DNA of 64,000 nucleotides, from positions 11,656,919 through 11,720,918 of the forward strand of contig JAQNBH010000007.1 of NCBI GenBank assembly GCA_028752905.1, read 5' to 3'. Below the pieces are notes generated by a model that saw nothing but the letters and a program-made list of their open reading frames with translations, made no database searches and was not told where the DNA came from. Below, piece by piece: positions 46,501 to 61,500 of the stretch (its first letter is position 1; every line of letters starts with the position of its first letter). The DNA is from Cladorhizidae sp. MBARI D1340-BT2. Taxonomy: Eukaryota > Porifera > Demospongiae > Poecilosclerida > Cladorhizidae. Made by a program: the position numbers and the translations under genes.

Positions 46501-49500
46501 CTCAGTTGACATAATACCATTACAATAACCTTCCCAAAACAACTTGAAATTGTATTTTCTCAGCATTTCAACTATAGTATATTATGTAAGGAACCCCAAA
46601 AATATAGCATATCTTAGATGATTCTTTTAACTTATTTCAATTCTAGCACGATGTGATTACATATTAATTATACAATAAACACACTTAATAAATACTATAA
46701 CCACTTCACACACCCCTTCCTCATTCCTAATTATGGATGTTAGCTTGATTTAAAAAACTTTTGATCTTGTGAATACATTATAATAGATAGAATACTGTTT
46801 GTTGAATGAAGCAATTAATTTGGAGCAGAAGCATGCTGAAGCCAGTGATATCTCCATGAAAGCAGCATTAGAAGTACAGTTATGTGCGTAGAAAAATATT
46901 CTGCCAGCTAAACTGCTATATATATTGTCTCTGGTATGCTGTATAGCACCTTAAGTGACATGAGTAATTTATTAGGCAAGACTCCGCAATATGGTAACCT
47001 AATACTGTTACTACACTATCTGCTTCTCATGAGACTGTTAGTCATCTTGAAGCTTTCAGAAACATTTAGAAACCTTTCCTTGTGTCTTCGAGCCATTTAT
47101 ATTATCTGCTTCTAATAAGGTAGCTCAAGTCCAGTTGAAAAATTAAAACTCTGAAGTGTAAGAGTTCCTTAGTGCTTCAGGTTAGACCAGAGTAATCAGA
47201 GGTACATTTTAGTAAGTGCTGAGTTCTTGGCAAAAAATAAGAAACTGCAAGAGTAAAAGAGTCAGGAAGGGACCTGTATATGGAAGGATTGCAGAGAGGT
47301 CATTAAATTCAGAAGCAAAAGGCTATGAGAAGGAGATAGTGAAGTGAAGGAAGTGCAACAAGCCAGTGCCATATGTACTTTATATATAGAGCCTCTGTAA
47401 TTGTAAACAGAAAGTAAAACTCTTGTCTATTCATTACATTAAGTGAGCCAAATTTGTTCTAACATTTTAAAGGAATAACTATTTCATCATTAGAATGCAA
47501 ATACAATAAGCAGTAGAAGAATCAGCTCCATAGAAGTAGGCAAGCAAAACTCCATTGCTACAGTCAAAATTATAGCAAATAAATCCATCCAGAAAGGTCT
47601 CCAGAAAATTAATAGGTGTCTGTAGAGCCTTCATTAGCAGGAGCTTCCAGAATCAGCAAATTTAGTCATAAACCGACATTTACAGAAATGCAGTTTGGAT
47701 TGTTGCCCATTTGTTCCAAAATTAATTGTGTCAAACCAAAAGTTCAATTTTAACCACCCACCCAATAGTTATCACAGCTAGATTAATAAGTTATCTGGCT
47801 TATGTGCACACATGCATATAAATACTTACTAGATTCATTCTGAAGGTTGTATCCGATAAATACTGTTTGTCCAGCATTAATATTTCCATTCTCAATATAA
47901 ATGCAGACTTCAAAAATACCATCTCCTTCAGCAGTTGTGATCAGGGATGAATTAAAAGCAACATCAAGTACTACAAGAAGGGGGGGAGGAAAGATAACAA
48001 CAGATAAAAATACAGCCATTTATTTCAAATGTAGATAATATTCATCCAAACTGCACTCACTGTCTCCATCATCCATGATGGTGATGGTTACATTGGAGCC
48101 TCCTTGAAACATGTCTGGTGTTGCTAGAGTGAAGATTACAATGAACGTCTCATTTCCATCTATCACATCATCTCCCGTAATGTTGACCATGACACACTTC
48201 TGCTGTGTCGCAGTAGAACCACTAATGAAAGTCAATGGTGTCAGATCCAACACATAGTCACTTCCTCCTGTCAGAAACATAATTTTATTGTTTATGAAGT
48301 GATCATAGTGGGGAATGGTAAGTTTAGTACAGAGGTAGCAAGTACTAACCTTGATGATCACATGCACTACTTCATGTCTAACTCTACACATGCACCTCTA
48401 CAAGTGCACCTCTAAAACCACCAACTTTACTTTTCATTAACTGTAGTAAAGAGTAGAAATCTGCCAGTAGTATTTCACTATGACATTAACTGGAGTGGTA
48501 TCAATTCATGGCACTCTCAGATGTTGCTCTCCTGGTTCTGAAAGGTGTCATTCCTGAAATCCTCTCTCCAATATTTCAGCAAGGAAACAATGCCAAGAAT
48601 AATCATGAGGAGGTAAATTCCAGTCCAACATTCCCACTCATTGTTAATCAAGAGGTTAACAGAAGACGTGCATATCAGAAGGAGTCTTTGACTTTTAGGG
48701 TAGCTAGCAAGCTTGAAAATATTTCAATGTCAGTGCTGTACAACTAGCTTGAGCTGAAGACCTTTTAGCTGACCATTCTCCTGCCATTTTAGAAGTTTTA
48801 AAGCAGGAGCATCCCACACCTATCCTGACCCTATTATTTGCCCTCCCCCAGATCTACCTGCCCCAGATCTACAGTTATTTTCAGTTGAGATTTTTTAACA
48901 AGAAAAAGAAAAGCTGTTCTCTCTTTCCCTGTGGATCTGCTGGTGATCATGACTGTCTCTGTTTACAACACTTAAGAACCATGCTGGATCTACTGTATGG
49001 GCTCTGTGTTCATTAACGCACTCCTGATCCAATTCATCTCAAGTTTTGGAGCATCATTTGTTGCTTTGTGTAAGAAAGACACGGTATTACTGATGGATAA
49101 AATCAGAACAATGCTGGTGGCAAAGTGTGCAAGGATCTTTGCTTTACAAAAATGCCAGAGTTAAGTCACCTCTTCATATAAGCTTTGATGCGTACTGTTG
49201 AGTAGAAGCTGCTGTTCATGCTATTCATCTTTTCCTCCAACAACATGCAACAGATTCAAGTTGTTGTGAATGTTGACTTCAGGAATGCCTTCCACAACAT
49301 TCATTAGAAGAATATGTTATTGGTAGCTGAAGTTAATCTCTATTATAAGTGCAATAGTGACATTGTGGAGATGTTGAAGTTGATCGATGAGAGAATCAGT
49401 AATTTTCATGCCTAGTTGCTGGACACCTTTGGACTGCGCTTCAGGCTATATTCAGGTTTATAATAACCATTAGGAATGCAGTGCACCTTGCACTGTCAGC

Positions 49501-52500
49501 TGTTTTGTCTTCAATGTGGAACTTCAGACTCAGTTCAGCCTGCTGATCTGATGGAGGAGGCTACTTTACCAATGTGGCAGAAACACAATGATGAAGCACC
49601 ACATGCAGGCTGGTGTCAGAAGTAGTAGGCTTTCCTTTGGCCAGAGCCAGCCAACCTCTACTAGTAGCAACTGCCGAGCTTACCTTCTATATGCCTCAGC
49701 TCGTTCAGGTGTTACCTCAATTCCCTGCTCATCTCTTTGGTTGGGCTATGCATGAATGCAGTTTCCCCTCTGATTTAGTGTCTAATAGTCCTGACCACTG
49801 CCCATTGTGGCAGCAAGGAGAATGAGGTAACTCATATATAACTTAAGGCAAATTCAGTTCTAAGATGAATCGTGTCGATATTGTGAAAAGAAAATGCAAT
49901 CGACTACAGAACTTACAGATTGGAAAAGATATGAAATGCAAGTGTAGGATTTGATTTAGCCCATGCATCCATTGCATTGGAACAACCAGAATTCTAGAAC
50001 ATACCACGTGTCTATAATGGTGTTTAAAGAAAAGAAGTTTATCAAAGTAGTGAAGACCTTCTGCATCATCACGCAGATCTTAGCCAAAGGCTATAAGGCA
50101 TCAAGGTGAAGGGACATGCCTTGAAGGAAGTGACTATCCGGATAACTAGCTAGCGCTATAAAAAATACTTCAGCAAGTGATGCAGTAATTTAACTTTCAT
50201 GCATTGCAGATATGCAATCTAAACCAGAGAGTAGTTTACAATATTTGCTCTGTTTTCGGTCGTATTGTTGAATAGATTGCACCCATGTATTCCTTTTCCA
50301 CTTTTTATGTCACCTCCTAAAAATAGAAAAATCAAATGCAACTCTTCTTCACTACTAGTACTGCCACCTATTGTAACGTTCATCTAAAGCTCAAAGATTC
50401 AAATATAGCAGAGACAAAGGCAATATAATATTGGGAACCATATAGTGCAACAGAATTAATTGAATAATGTATTATAGGCAATGGAAATGGATTCAACGGA
50501 ACAGATTTTCTTCTGTCTATTGCAAACTGGCCTTTATTGCTGCAAGCAGAGTCAGGGTAGAGATTGTTACCATGGAGCAATCAATGACCTTTAAGGTTTC
50601 TCTTTCAATACACTTTTTTTATTTTTAGTGGAACAATAAAAGTAAAAACAAATACTTAGAACATTTTATTTTCTTACAATAGCTCTCTAGTATTTAGGGG
50701 AGAGAGTAAGAGTGGACATTTCAGCTTTGATCCAGCTAATACCAGGATCTTATAAATCCTAATGTAACTGTCAATTAAGGATACTTACATGCTATATCCT
50801 ATATCATTTACTGCCTTCGTGAGAGCTAGCTAACTATAGCTGAAGCTGATGATGATAATCCTAGCCACTGTAGCCTTGCCATTTTAGCAATTTTCTAGTA
50901 CACAAGCAACCTTAACCAACAGCTTTATTTAGTTTTTACTGGGTGAGTTCTAGTGGAATTTTTTGTTAATGGTTACTAAGCTTAACTCTTTGTAGAGATA
51001 TTTAAGCGCAGTGAAAAATTGCTCAATTTAATCTGCAATTTAATTCACTTCCCTTCCTCTTCATGTCTCAAATTGATAGTTGCCTAAATGATCTTCAGCC
51101 AATATCACTGCCAAAAAGACTCATAGCATGCCTTGAATCCTTAACTAAAGTAGTACACCAGCAGACCAAAAAGTAATTGGAAATGTGAAAAAACCTTGAA
51201 ATTTATCTTCAAAGATCTTCTGTTTTTATGCATTTAGATAACTTGAATAAAATTGGTTTTAGTACCACAAGACTCCAAATGTTCTATGTCTTGCACCAAA
51301 TCATCTGTTTCTTGATTGTGGTAAAGATGCATGGGTAGAGGTGGTTTGTGTATGACTCAATCAAGCTAGCTCACATGCCGTTTTTCAAATCAGAATTTAT
51401 TAAAGACCACATATACTGCATTCCAAGCAGAATTACTCAATCTGCTATTTCGTTTGTGGAGTTGTTGTTCCTGTTTTTACCATGTCCAAAGGAGATAGTG
51501 GGTGATTTCTGCTATTCCTTGGTGAAGTTCTCCTGTGCAACTGTTACCAATTCCTAGAAGATGTTTTAGCTGATTCCATATGGATAGAGTCAACAACAAC
51601 AACAAGAAGTGCTACCTGCTGATTTTTGTGTAGTGGATGTGGTGTAGTTAGAATGGTACAGTCAACAATTATAACAACACTTGGCAGGATATGTGTAGTG
51701 CACAACGTAGTGTTTAAAAAACCTTAAAGACCTTGAAACTCTGACTTGGTGTAGTCCTCTACTAGTCAACTAATAATAATGTAAAACAGCAAACAAACCA
51801 CAAAAATGCTCACCTGAACCAAGAACAAACAATTAAAAAAATCCTATATTGGATTGCTAAAAAAATAAAGAAATCAAGACTGTACCCATGCAGTCCACAA
51901 ACAGTTCCCCTTTATCACATCTCCATACCACATCTTCAACAATAGTTTTAAATGGTGACAGATCATCTAACTAATTGTGATCGTCATGGATTCAGCCTTG
52001 TTTTCTTTCTTTTTTAAAAGTCAATATAGTTGTTTGTTTAAAAAAAAAATGTGATACCTATTCAAGGCTAGTGTTTGATCACTGCCACCATGAAATAATT
52101 ATAGCCTCCACACCAAAATATACACAGGTGCAGGCAGGTTGGCACCCCAATACCATAAAGGCTTCGTATACACTATAAAAGTAAGAAGAGCACAAGTTAC
52201 CATAATCATGTATTTCTCTATGAACCACTACCGAGATATATTTATTCTGAGGGCTTAACCTTGTATACCTAGGCCTTACTTGTGATCCCTTATATTCCAA
52301 CATATTAATTACTGAGAGCACAGAAGATTAGTGCTTTAGTGAGTATTTTAACAAAATGTTAACATTTGTATAAATCTTACTAATTGCTATTCCATCTGAA
52401 GTTGTCACATCCACTATGATATCCCTTGCCAAGCCTCCAGAAGTGACTTGAATCAGTGTCACACATATGTTCTCTGGAGTAAATGAGCCATTGTTTCCTT

Positions 52501-55500
52501 CTACTATTGAACGATCCAGATCCTGGTTTATTCTAACAGTGGCACCTTGTCAAAACATAAATTTGGTTATGATTGGGTGTAGTGGAATTTATCAAATTGG
52601 TCATCATATTTATGCATATAGTGAGCACCAGTGAGTTCACAATTTGCTTGATAGGCCAAATATTTACAAATACCGTCACTATACATAAGCAGATAGCTAT
52701 AATAAAGTAACAATAATGGTGACATTAATTGTTTGTGCTGATGGATAACGGATTTTTTATATAAAGTTAGTTCAGGAAAGTATTAAAAGCCTTAAAGCAT
52801 AATTTGTTTATGTATGCTGCTACAGGTCTAAAGACCAAATAATCAGTTTAGCTCACAAAACAAGATGTTAAGAACTGAGCATACAAGATTATCTGCCTAC
52901 ATGTAGTTAAGTACCTAGATGGAGCATGAAATTTTAGAAAATGAGTAAATTTTGTAAAAATTCTTCACAGAAAATACTCTGGGCCAAAACTTACACATTA
53001 TGCGAGTGAAGAAATAAAACCTGTTCCTCACATGTGCAAGGCAATCTATTATACTAATATCATGGCAAATTATCTGATCGTAAGCATTATTTTAGTGTGA
53101 GAATCTTTTCAAGGTGTCCTTTATTCATTTGGGAGTTTGGTCATGGGTTTGGTGTGAATAGGTAAATTACTTGAACATGTTATGTGTGACAAATATTAAA
53201 TGCAGGATAGGGTATTTTAGCTGGTCAGTTATGGTTATCATTTTTAGACCTAAAAAGCATAAATTAGTCTATTCTCAGACTTATACCATGAACACTCTCG
53301 ATTTAGCAATGCTGTTTTGACAAATCCTTTTTAGAGGTTATTTGTTCCAGCCTTCATTTATTGTGTACATGCCATGACATTTTTACTCCTCTGTTCGAGA
53401 GTCAATGCTTTTCACATTACTAGGGACCAGACATACTACTATAAGATATGATACTATAAGCGCACTTTGCAGGCTATGCTCTGTAGCCTCTGCCTTCTTA
53501 TCCTGGCACTTAGGCTCAGACAACTAAACCCATTGAGTATAGCATCTACTGCTTGATTCTCGTTTATAAGTGATCATGTGATACAACCAGCTTTTGTAAA
53601 AGCAAATCAAGCTAACAGAGTATTCTACTTCAATTCATATCTTACTATCATTGTCAATGATAACGATGGTGGCGGTGTCGTCTGCAAACTTCACGTCCAT
53701 ACTTATTTTCACTATAGTAACAGTGAAGTTCTCTGTCCCCTCAATTATGTCATCATCATCAATGTGAAAAGAGATGCAGTCAGTACTCACGGAAGAATTG
53801 AGCACAAATGATGGTATTGTGATATCTACACCTGTGAATATGAGGCAGTGAATTCACTTGCATGCTCAAATCAATGCAACAACACATTCATAGAATACAA
53901 CATCCCACTCTGCATGAGGTTTAACTTTGCCCTGGCTACATGTGGTCTAGAGGTACCTTAAACTTTTTATAACTGAAGTTATGTTCAATTTGTGTGCAGA
54001 GTCTGCATGACTAACAATATTTGAATAGAAGTACCTGTAAACTTTTTTTTCCAATCTAACCTGCTGAATTGAGAGAGCCCTATTACTTTCATGCCAATGT
54101 GGCAAGTGCTAAATTTGATAAAGATTGTTTGCAATGAGATAAGGCCATAACAGAAGTAAAAATGGAAATTTCATGACTTTTATCAGATAAACATACACAT
54201 ATATAATGTAAATCAGTATTTCTTCATTGGCCCTACTGCAATAAAATATTTGCTGGAATGGTCTGACACTCGAATAATGGTTGCCCATTTATAAACTCTA
54301 GATAAATAATTTTCTCCCCTCTAATATTGTTTACTTTGCAGTGTACATTTGCACCATGAGTAGTCTAGAAGAGGTGATAATATAATCATAATTTGTGGGA
54401 GCTCAGTGGCAACAGATAGCTATAGAGGTGACATTCACTGAAAGAGGTGGCAGAAGAATCAGCATTTGAAATTGAAATGGTACCTACAGAAATTATAACT
54501 TCTTACAACATTTTAAACTGCATCTACTATGTTCTGTTTATTCCACCAGTCACTATTGCTACATCTATCTCGCAGAGCATATGGCTGTGTCAAGCTGAGA
54601 CTCTTTGATGCCAATCATTCTGCCCTTTTTAATAGCTAGGTACACAAATTTTAGAATGTGGGAAATATTCAGAGGGTTGATCCTGATCTCAGAATATGAA
54701 CTCTTACTTGGTCCACTAAGCAAGGTTGTGTGTCCGATATATATAGTCTGTCCAACACGGATGCTTCCCCTCACAATACTAATGCAGACTTGTAAATTCC
54801 CATCTCCTTCATTGGCAATGATCGTGGTTGGATTGAAAGCAACCAAGAGAACTAAACCAACCAAGCAAGAATACAAACAATCAACAACTAATCAAATAAC
54901 AACAACAAACCAATTATTGGCATTAGTTTTACAAACAACCAAATTGAATAACTTGGTCAAGTCTTTAGTGCACATCATAGATGTGATCGTAATTATTGTG
55001 TTACAGCTATTTTACCTCAGAGACTTGTGTACATGTTTCACTCTAGTTAAGCATTATCTGTCTGCCTGTCTGTGCTGTAGTCACTTTTTCTGTCTACTTG
55101 AATGTCTGCTTTTCTGTCTCTCTGTCTGTCTGCATGTATGTCTACCTGTTTGTCAGTCTATCTGTCTGTGTGCCTCTCTCTATCAATTTGTTCATCCTTC
55201 AATTCATTCATTTCTCCGTCTGCCTGCCTGACCTTCTACCTATGAATTTGTCCGTACATCCATTTGTATGCACGCATGTGTGTACGTATGTACATATGTA
55301 TATGTGCATTGTATTATGCACACATGCTTGTGTGTATGTATGTATGCATGCATATATGTGTGCATGTAGGAATATATGTAAATGTGCATGTATTATGCAT
55401 GTATGCATGTGTGTATGTATGTATGCATGTATTATGTGTGCATGTATTATGTATATGTATATGTATGTATATGTATGTATGCATGATGTATATGTATATA

Positions 55501-58500
55501 TGTATGTATGTATGTGCATTGTATTGGAAAAAATTGTGAATCACTCATGAATGGTTCGTGGATAGCAATTGTCAAGAACCTGGCTCGAGAACCACCATTG
55601 CGACCCATGTTACAAACACTTCTCTCACTTTTCACACAAAGAATGTGACAAATTTGAATGTTCGTGTACAGGGTGCAAAGTTTTTTTTGATGATAAACTG
55701 TATGTGTGTATGTTGTGTGTACTGTATATGTATTCATGTATGTATATGTATATGTATGTACATGTGTGTGTATGTATGTATGCATACATGCATGCAAGTA
55801 TTTATGCAGGAATGTATGTCTGTGTATGTATGTCTGCATGTATGCATGTATGCATGTATGCATGCATGTAGGCATGTGTGTACATATGTATGTGTGTATG
55901 TAGGTATGTGATTTGTGCAATACTCATCATCATCTATCACAAACATGAACAGGTAATCCAATGAGCATGTACACTTACTTGTGCATACAACACCAAATTA
56001 TCAATTACTTGAGCTACAACACTAGAGCTTCTATTCTACGACTGCATTGTACTCTATTACAACTAAAATAACAATAGCAACCAATATTACAGCCAATATT
56101 AGCCTAATATGCACTCACCATCTGCATCAACAATAGTGATGGCTACACTGGAGTCTCCTTGAAATATGTCTGGTGTTATTAGATTGAAAACTATCATGAA
56201 ATTCTCGCTTGTCTCTAGTAGAACATCTCCTGTAATGTTGACTGTGACACACTGCTTCTGCATCACTTGTGCACCGCTTGGGAAGGTCAGTAAATTTTTA
56301 TCCAGCGTATAATCTTCTGTAACTGTTATATGCATATGTCACCCAGGAAGGGAAAAAATGAATTTAAAAAGGCCATAGAGATGCATTTTATGTAACAAAA
56401 ACACATTTATAAGTAACACAAGTTTTTTTAAGTGGATAATTTGTAGAATTAATATATTAAAATTGAGTTTGACACATTAGCAATAAGAAATATAACCCTT
56501 TCATTAGTATAATATTTTGTGTGTTGGTTTTGTATAGTATAGCTTCAAATTAATTTTATTTCGACAAGAAATGATTGGCCAATCAAGCACACTCCCTATG
56601 TTGGCTATGTAGATCCAGGAGGAGAGAAAAACAGAGTCTCTGAATCTTGGAGATGGGAGTTCACAGAACTCAGACTTAGATAGTGATTAGGATTGACAGG
56701 TAAAGCTATTGATATTGCAAATACTATATACTCGGTAAGACCAACCAATGGCTCAAATATATAAAAGAATGTAAAAAAAAAATCTGGAAAAAATACTAAA
56801 CAAACAACTTAATTGGATACACTTGGAAAAAAAGAAAGAAAATGAAAATGTAGCACAACCAGTTATATGACCCTTTACCATTTATATACTATAGAATGAT
56901 AATTAATTTCAGCGAATAGTGTCCACATCATAATTATTGTCTTTTTTGTGTGTGTGTGTTTTTACGTGTGTCAATTCAATAGAGGTATATGTGATAACTT
57001 GACCTTATATGGATGAAACAGTCAGAGAGATAATAACTTAGCCTGTATGGGCATGTACATATTCATGTAATAAGTAATTAAGTAGTATTTATCTGTAGTC
57101 TTAGTGATACTTATTGTTATATACACATGTCAGATTATGGTACATTTAGGGAGGGATATTCGGGTTTGAACCTTGTTGACTGTAGTCTCTTGTATCTGAG
57201 TTTTGACTATTATTCAGAGTGTTAAAGTTACTGTTTTGATATTGTAATTGTTTTTCTCTAATTGAAATATAACAGTGATTTGGATTGATATTGATATTGC
57301 AAATACTATATACTCAGTATATAAGACTTAACATTGACAACGAAAGACTCAAATATAAAAATATATATAAAATAATGTAAAAAAAAATCACTAGAAACAT
57401 ACTAAACAAACAAATTAATTGGATACACTTGGGAAAAGAAAGAAAATGAAAATGTAGCACAACCAGTTATATGACCCTGTACCATTTATATACTATAGAA
57501 TAATAATTAATTTCAGCGAATAGTTTGCATCCACATCATATTGTCTTTGTTTCTTTGTGTTTTTACACGTCTCAATTCAATATAGGTATAGCAGTTTCAT
57601 TTTGGATAAACTAGAAACCAGGAGGAATCTTAAACAAACAACTCAACTAAATATATTGGCTTGATAAGATACAAAACCGTACTCATGTATATAGTCTACA
57701 ACCAAAATGTATGTCAGTATATTTCAACACCCAAATATTTGTAGTAATGGCGGATTTTGTAGTAGTCACCACCATGAGTCCAAAGTAAGAACCACAACAG
57801 GTGTCTCAAAATAGGTCAAATGCTTTATTTAGTAAACTAAGGGTATACAACAGTCTATGGGTAATAGAGTACGATTAACATAAAACAATTAAAACAACAT
57901 TTGTAGCATACTTACTAGTTGCTGTTCCATCTGAAGTAGTCACATTCACTACGATATCTCTTGCCAAGCCTTCTGAAGTGATTCTGATCAGTGTCACACA
58001 AACACTCACGGTATTAAATGGGCCAGGATTTCCCTCCACCACTGAGCGATATAGCGTCTCATTTATTCCCACTGTGGCATCTTTAAAAAGAAATCATTTA
58101 TGATTGATGAATTGGGAAATATGGTCGTCATTTATATATTTATATAGTGCTATAAAAAAGATTTCACTTCATATGTTGTGTGGGTATATAGTTTATAATC
58201 ATAGGATAGGTGTATGTATTGTAGTTTGTTGGTGCCAGCTCATGTACATGCTAAATAAACAGCTTTTAGATTCACTGAAAAAAATGCAAATTGAATCAAT
58301 GGCAAATTTCTATACTCTACATCAATGCAAGTCTTACTATCATTATCAATGATCATGATGGCGGCTGTGTTATCAACAAACTCCACTTCCCTATTTTTTT
58401 CCACCAGCATAATAGTGAATATCTCTGAGCTTTCAATGATTTCATCATCGCAGATGACAAACGAGATGCATACCGGATGTGCCGTAGATGTAAGATCAAA

Positions 58501-61500
58501 TGATTCCCTTGAAATGTCAATGCCTGTAAATGTGAGACAAGGATTAACTTTCATTTTCACTATTATAGACAAAATTGCACATATTTGCTCATCAATTCTA
58601 CAATATGACATACTACGTGTAATCAACTAATTGTTTTTGTTTCAAATGCCAGCACTCTTCCCCAATGCATCTTGCTAGGGGGAGGAGTTTGATGACAAAG
58701 TCTAGTGCACTGTAATAAGTAGGAAGAGAGCTCAGAATGCAAGGGACTAGTTAAATATCCAGCTTCCAAGGAATACATGATATATATGGAGGCTAGTAAG
58801 TCTGTGCTGTTCAGTATGGTGAGTACATTCTGTTAAAAATGGAATTTTCTGAAATCAAGAATGGCGTCATTCATCAATTGACGACCAGTTCACTTTGCCA
58901 CATAATTAAATCCACGAATGTTTATTGTATCGACTTCGGTCCAAGTTTATATTGTAGCAAATTTATTTGGGCCTTAAAATTGCATTTTACACTTCCGTAG
59001 GCCTTCCAGAAGTCTCAATGTTTTGCAGATGAACTCGGCGATCTAATGTCGGAGACCTCGATCTATTCTCGAACACTCGTTAAACTGTTATTGTTCTAAT
59101 TGTCGACCACTACCAATTTTTGTTTGCTGCTAAAGTATATTATTTATGAGTTACATGAGCATCAAGCACATTAAATGCTAACTCAAAGTTTTATAATAAA
59201 TGAAAAGTTATAACGATAGTAGTGCATATTTTAGTTAAAAACATTACCACACTTACAAACTAAATTGTCATCACTACAAACACACGCTTCATGCATCCAC
59301 TTCATACACTCAACAACACTCGTGCATTGAACCCAGCTGTAAAACTCCTTCCAATGACATGTCATCCACGTAATTGCCAAAGCAGACCATACACTCATCG
59401 TTTATACTTTCACTCTGTTGAGGAGCGAACCCATTCCCAGTCTTGCTCCGTGTCATAAAAGACTTGGTAAAGCCTTTCTTCTTTTACGTTTCCTTTCATT
59501 TGCACTTCTGTTCCATCTCCTCTTTTTTCTTCAGTCTTTCCATCTGCTTCAACTCTCGTTCTTTAGCTTTTCTTTCCTTCTCTGCTTCCCGTTGACTGCT
59601 TCTCTTCACGCTCTTTCAATCTATTCTCCTTGGCTTCTTCTTTTCCTTCTCCTTTTCCAAAATGCTCTCTAACGACTGCTGAATAGTCAGCACTCTTGCA
59701 TCCATCCATTTTCACTCATGCCATACAGCGTATCTGGAACCTCCCCTACTGACCACTCGTGATTGAATCTTTCCCCTTTATGGGTGGAAGAACTTGCCCA
59801 GCGGCATTACCACAAGCAACTACAGTAATTTGGGACTTGTTGTCATTTGATAGCCCATGATACATTTGGGTGCAATTATCTTTGGTTGTTATTGGTCCAA
59901 TGGCATCCCAGACGCATCCATTGTAAATATATGAAGGTTTATTCAATAAGTCATGTTTCACCAAGGTGTCTTCCAGCAGCAAGAAGTACTTCTCCATGTT
60001 TGCCTTGGTAATGGCATTGGATCGTACCATAGAGAGGGTGTCACTAGAGCATAATGAGAGCTTAGGATGGCACTGCATATATCTTATCCACCAACCCTCA
60101 CCATTGAAGTGCTTAAGATCCTTTCCCTTCTTCTTCAAAGTTTTCTCTACGATGCTAAAAACTTCTCTTTTGGTTTTACCATATCCCATGGCAGCAGATT
60201 TCTCCAAGAATTCAACAAGTTCAGCCTCTTCAGCTTCATCCGAGTATGGTAAAGGATCAGGTTTCGTACCATGCTCAACTCTTCCAGAGATCCTGTCCTT
60301 TAGAGTGGAAGGGGGAACTTTAAACCTTCGAGCAGCACCGTTAGCACTCATCCTGCCCTCTCTTATTTCTTTTAAGGCCAGCAATATGGTCTCATCGGAC
60401 CATTCCTTGAGTTTTGTTCTGCGATTGCTCGGTGAAAGTTTACCCTCCTCCCACACTTTGGACACTGCCTGGGCCTTCTTACTTCTGCCAGGCATGGCTA
60501 ACCAGCGAAACAAACGACAAACTAGACAAAATAACTAGTAGCTGTAATTCGCGCCAAACATGCGCCCTTCCATTTACTATAGTTATTCTAATTCTAAGAA
60601 CAGTTTATTTATAATATACTGGTTTCTATGAACAGTTTTAAAACATTAATAATATATGGTTTCTATGAACAGTTTGAAAACATTTATGTATAGTATACTG
60701 GTTTTAACTGCAGATTAAGTAGGAGCAAGATCCAGGTAAGGCATGGTCCTTTGCTATCATTAGTAAATCAGTACATCAATAGCAATGTTTTTTGTTGTTG
60801 TGTAGAAATTAATAATACATATTGGAAGTGATATATCATACCAAAGAGGTGGCATGACTGGGTCAGTATTCAATGCTGCACAGGACCATCTGGTGGCCAT
60901 TTTAATCCCACTACTACCCACTATCATGGTACCCTGGATCTGCCCCTGTAGAGGATTGCTTTCTGAGCTATGAAACTGTAGCATTGATAGCTGAAGGAAC
61001 TTAAAGAGCATTTTGATCCTCAAAAATAGTAATATGAACACACACAATGATACCCAAGTCAAACACACTTCGAGTACTAATTGTATAGAGCTGACAACAG
61101 GTATATCTGCACATGCACATTGCATATTCCTGATCATAGGGGCTTATATCTGCACCACCAAGAATGCAAATTTATAGACACCACTAAAAAGGTTAATATA
61201 GCTTGCATGGTGAAATCTAAATCAAGCTGTAGGAATCTCTGCTCTGATATAAAAACACTGCAGTGCTGAAATGGCAAGGTTTAGCATATCTTAGAAACTA
61301 TGAAGGATTCTTTTTAAAGCTCTTGGCACATAAAATATGTATACATTTGCACCGGTGAATGCATTAAAGAATGATTTTTACATATTACCATTTTTAGGTC
61401 TGGCAGTTTAAAGGATGCAAGGCCGACTGGAAGTGACTTTGTATAGAAAAACAGTTAAAAAGGTAGTATCCAAAGGGAAAACTGAAGTCAGCAATAGATT

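Noticed and set aside
55098..55961. Several overlapping frames of 75-157 residues (MYVC, IHTYIHT)
   Set aside because: Same microsatellite effect in copy 2.
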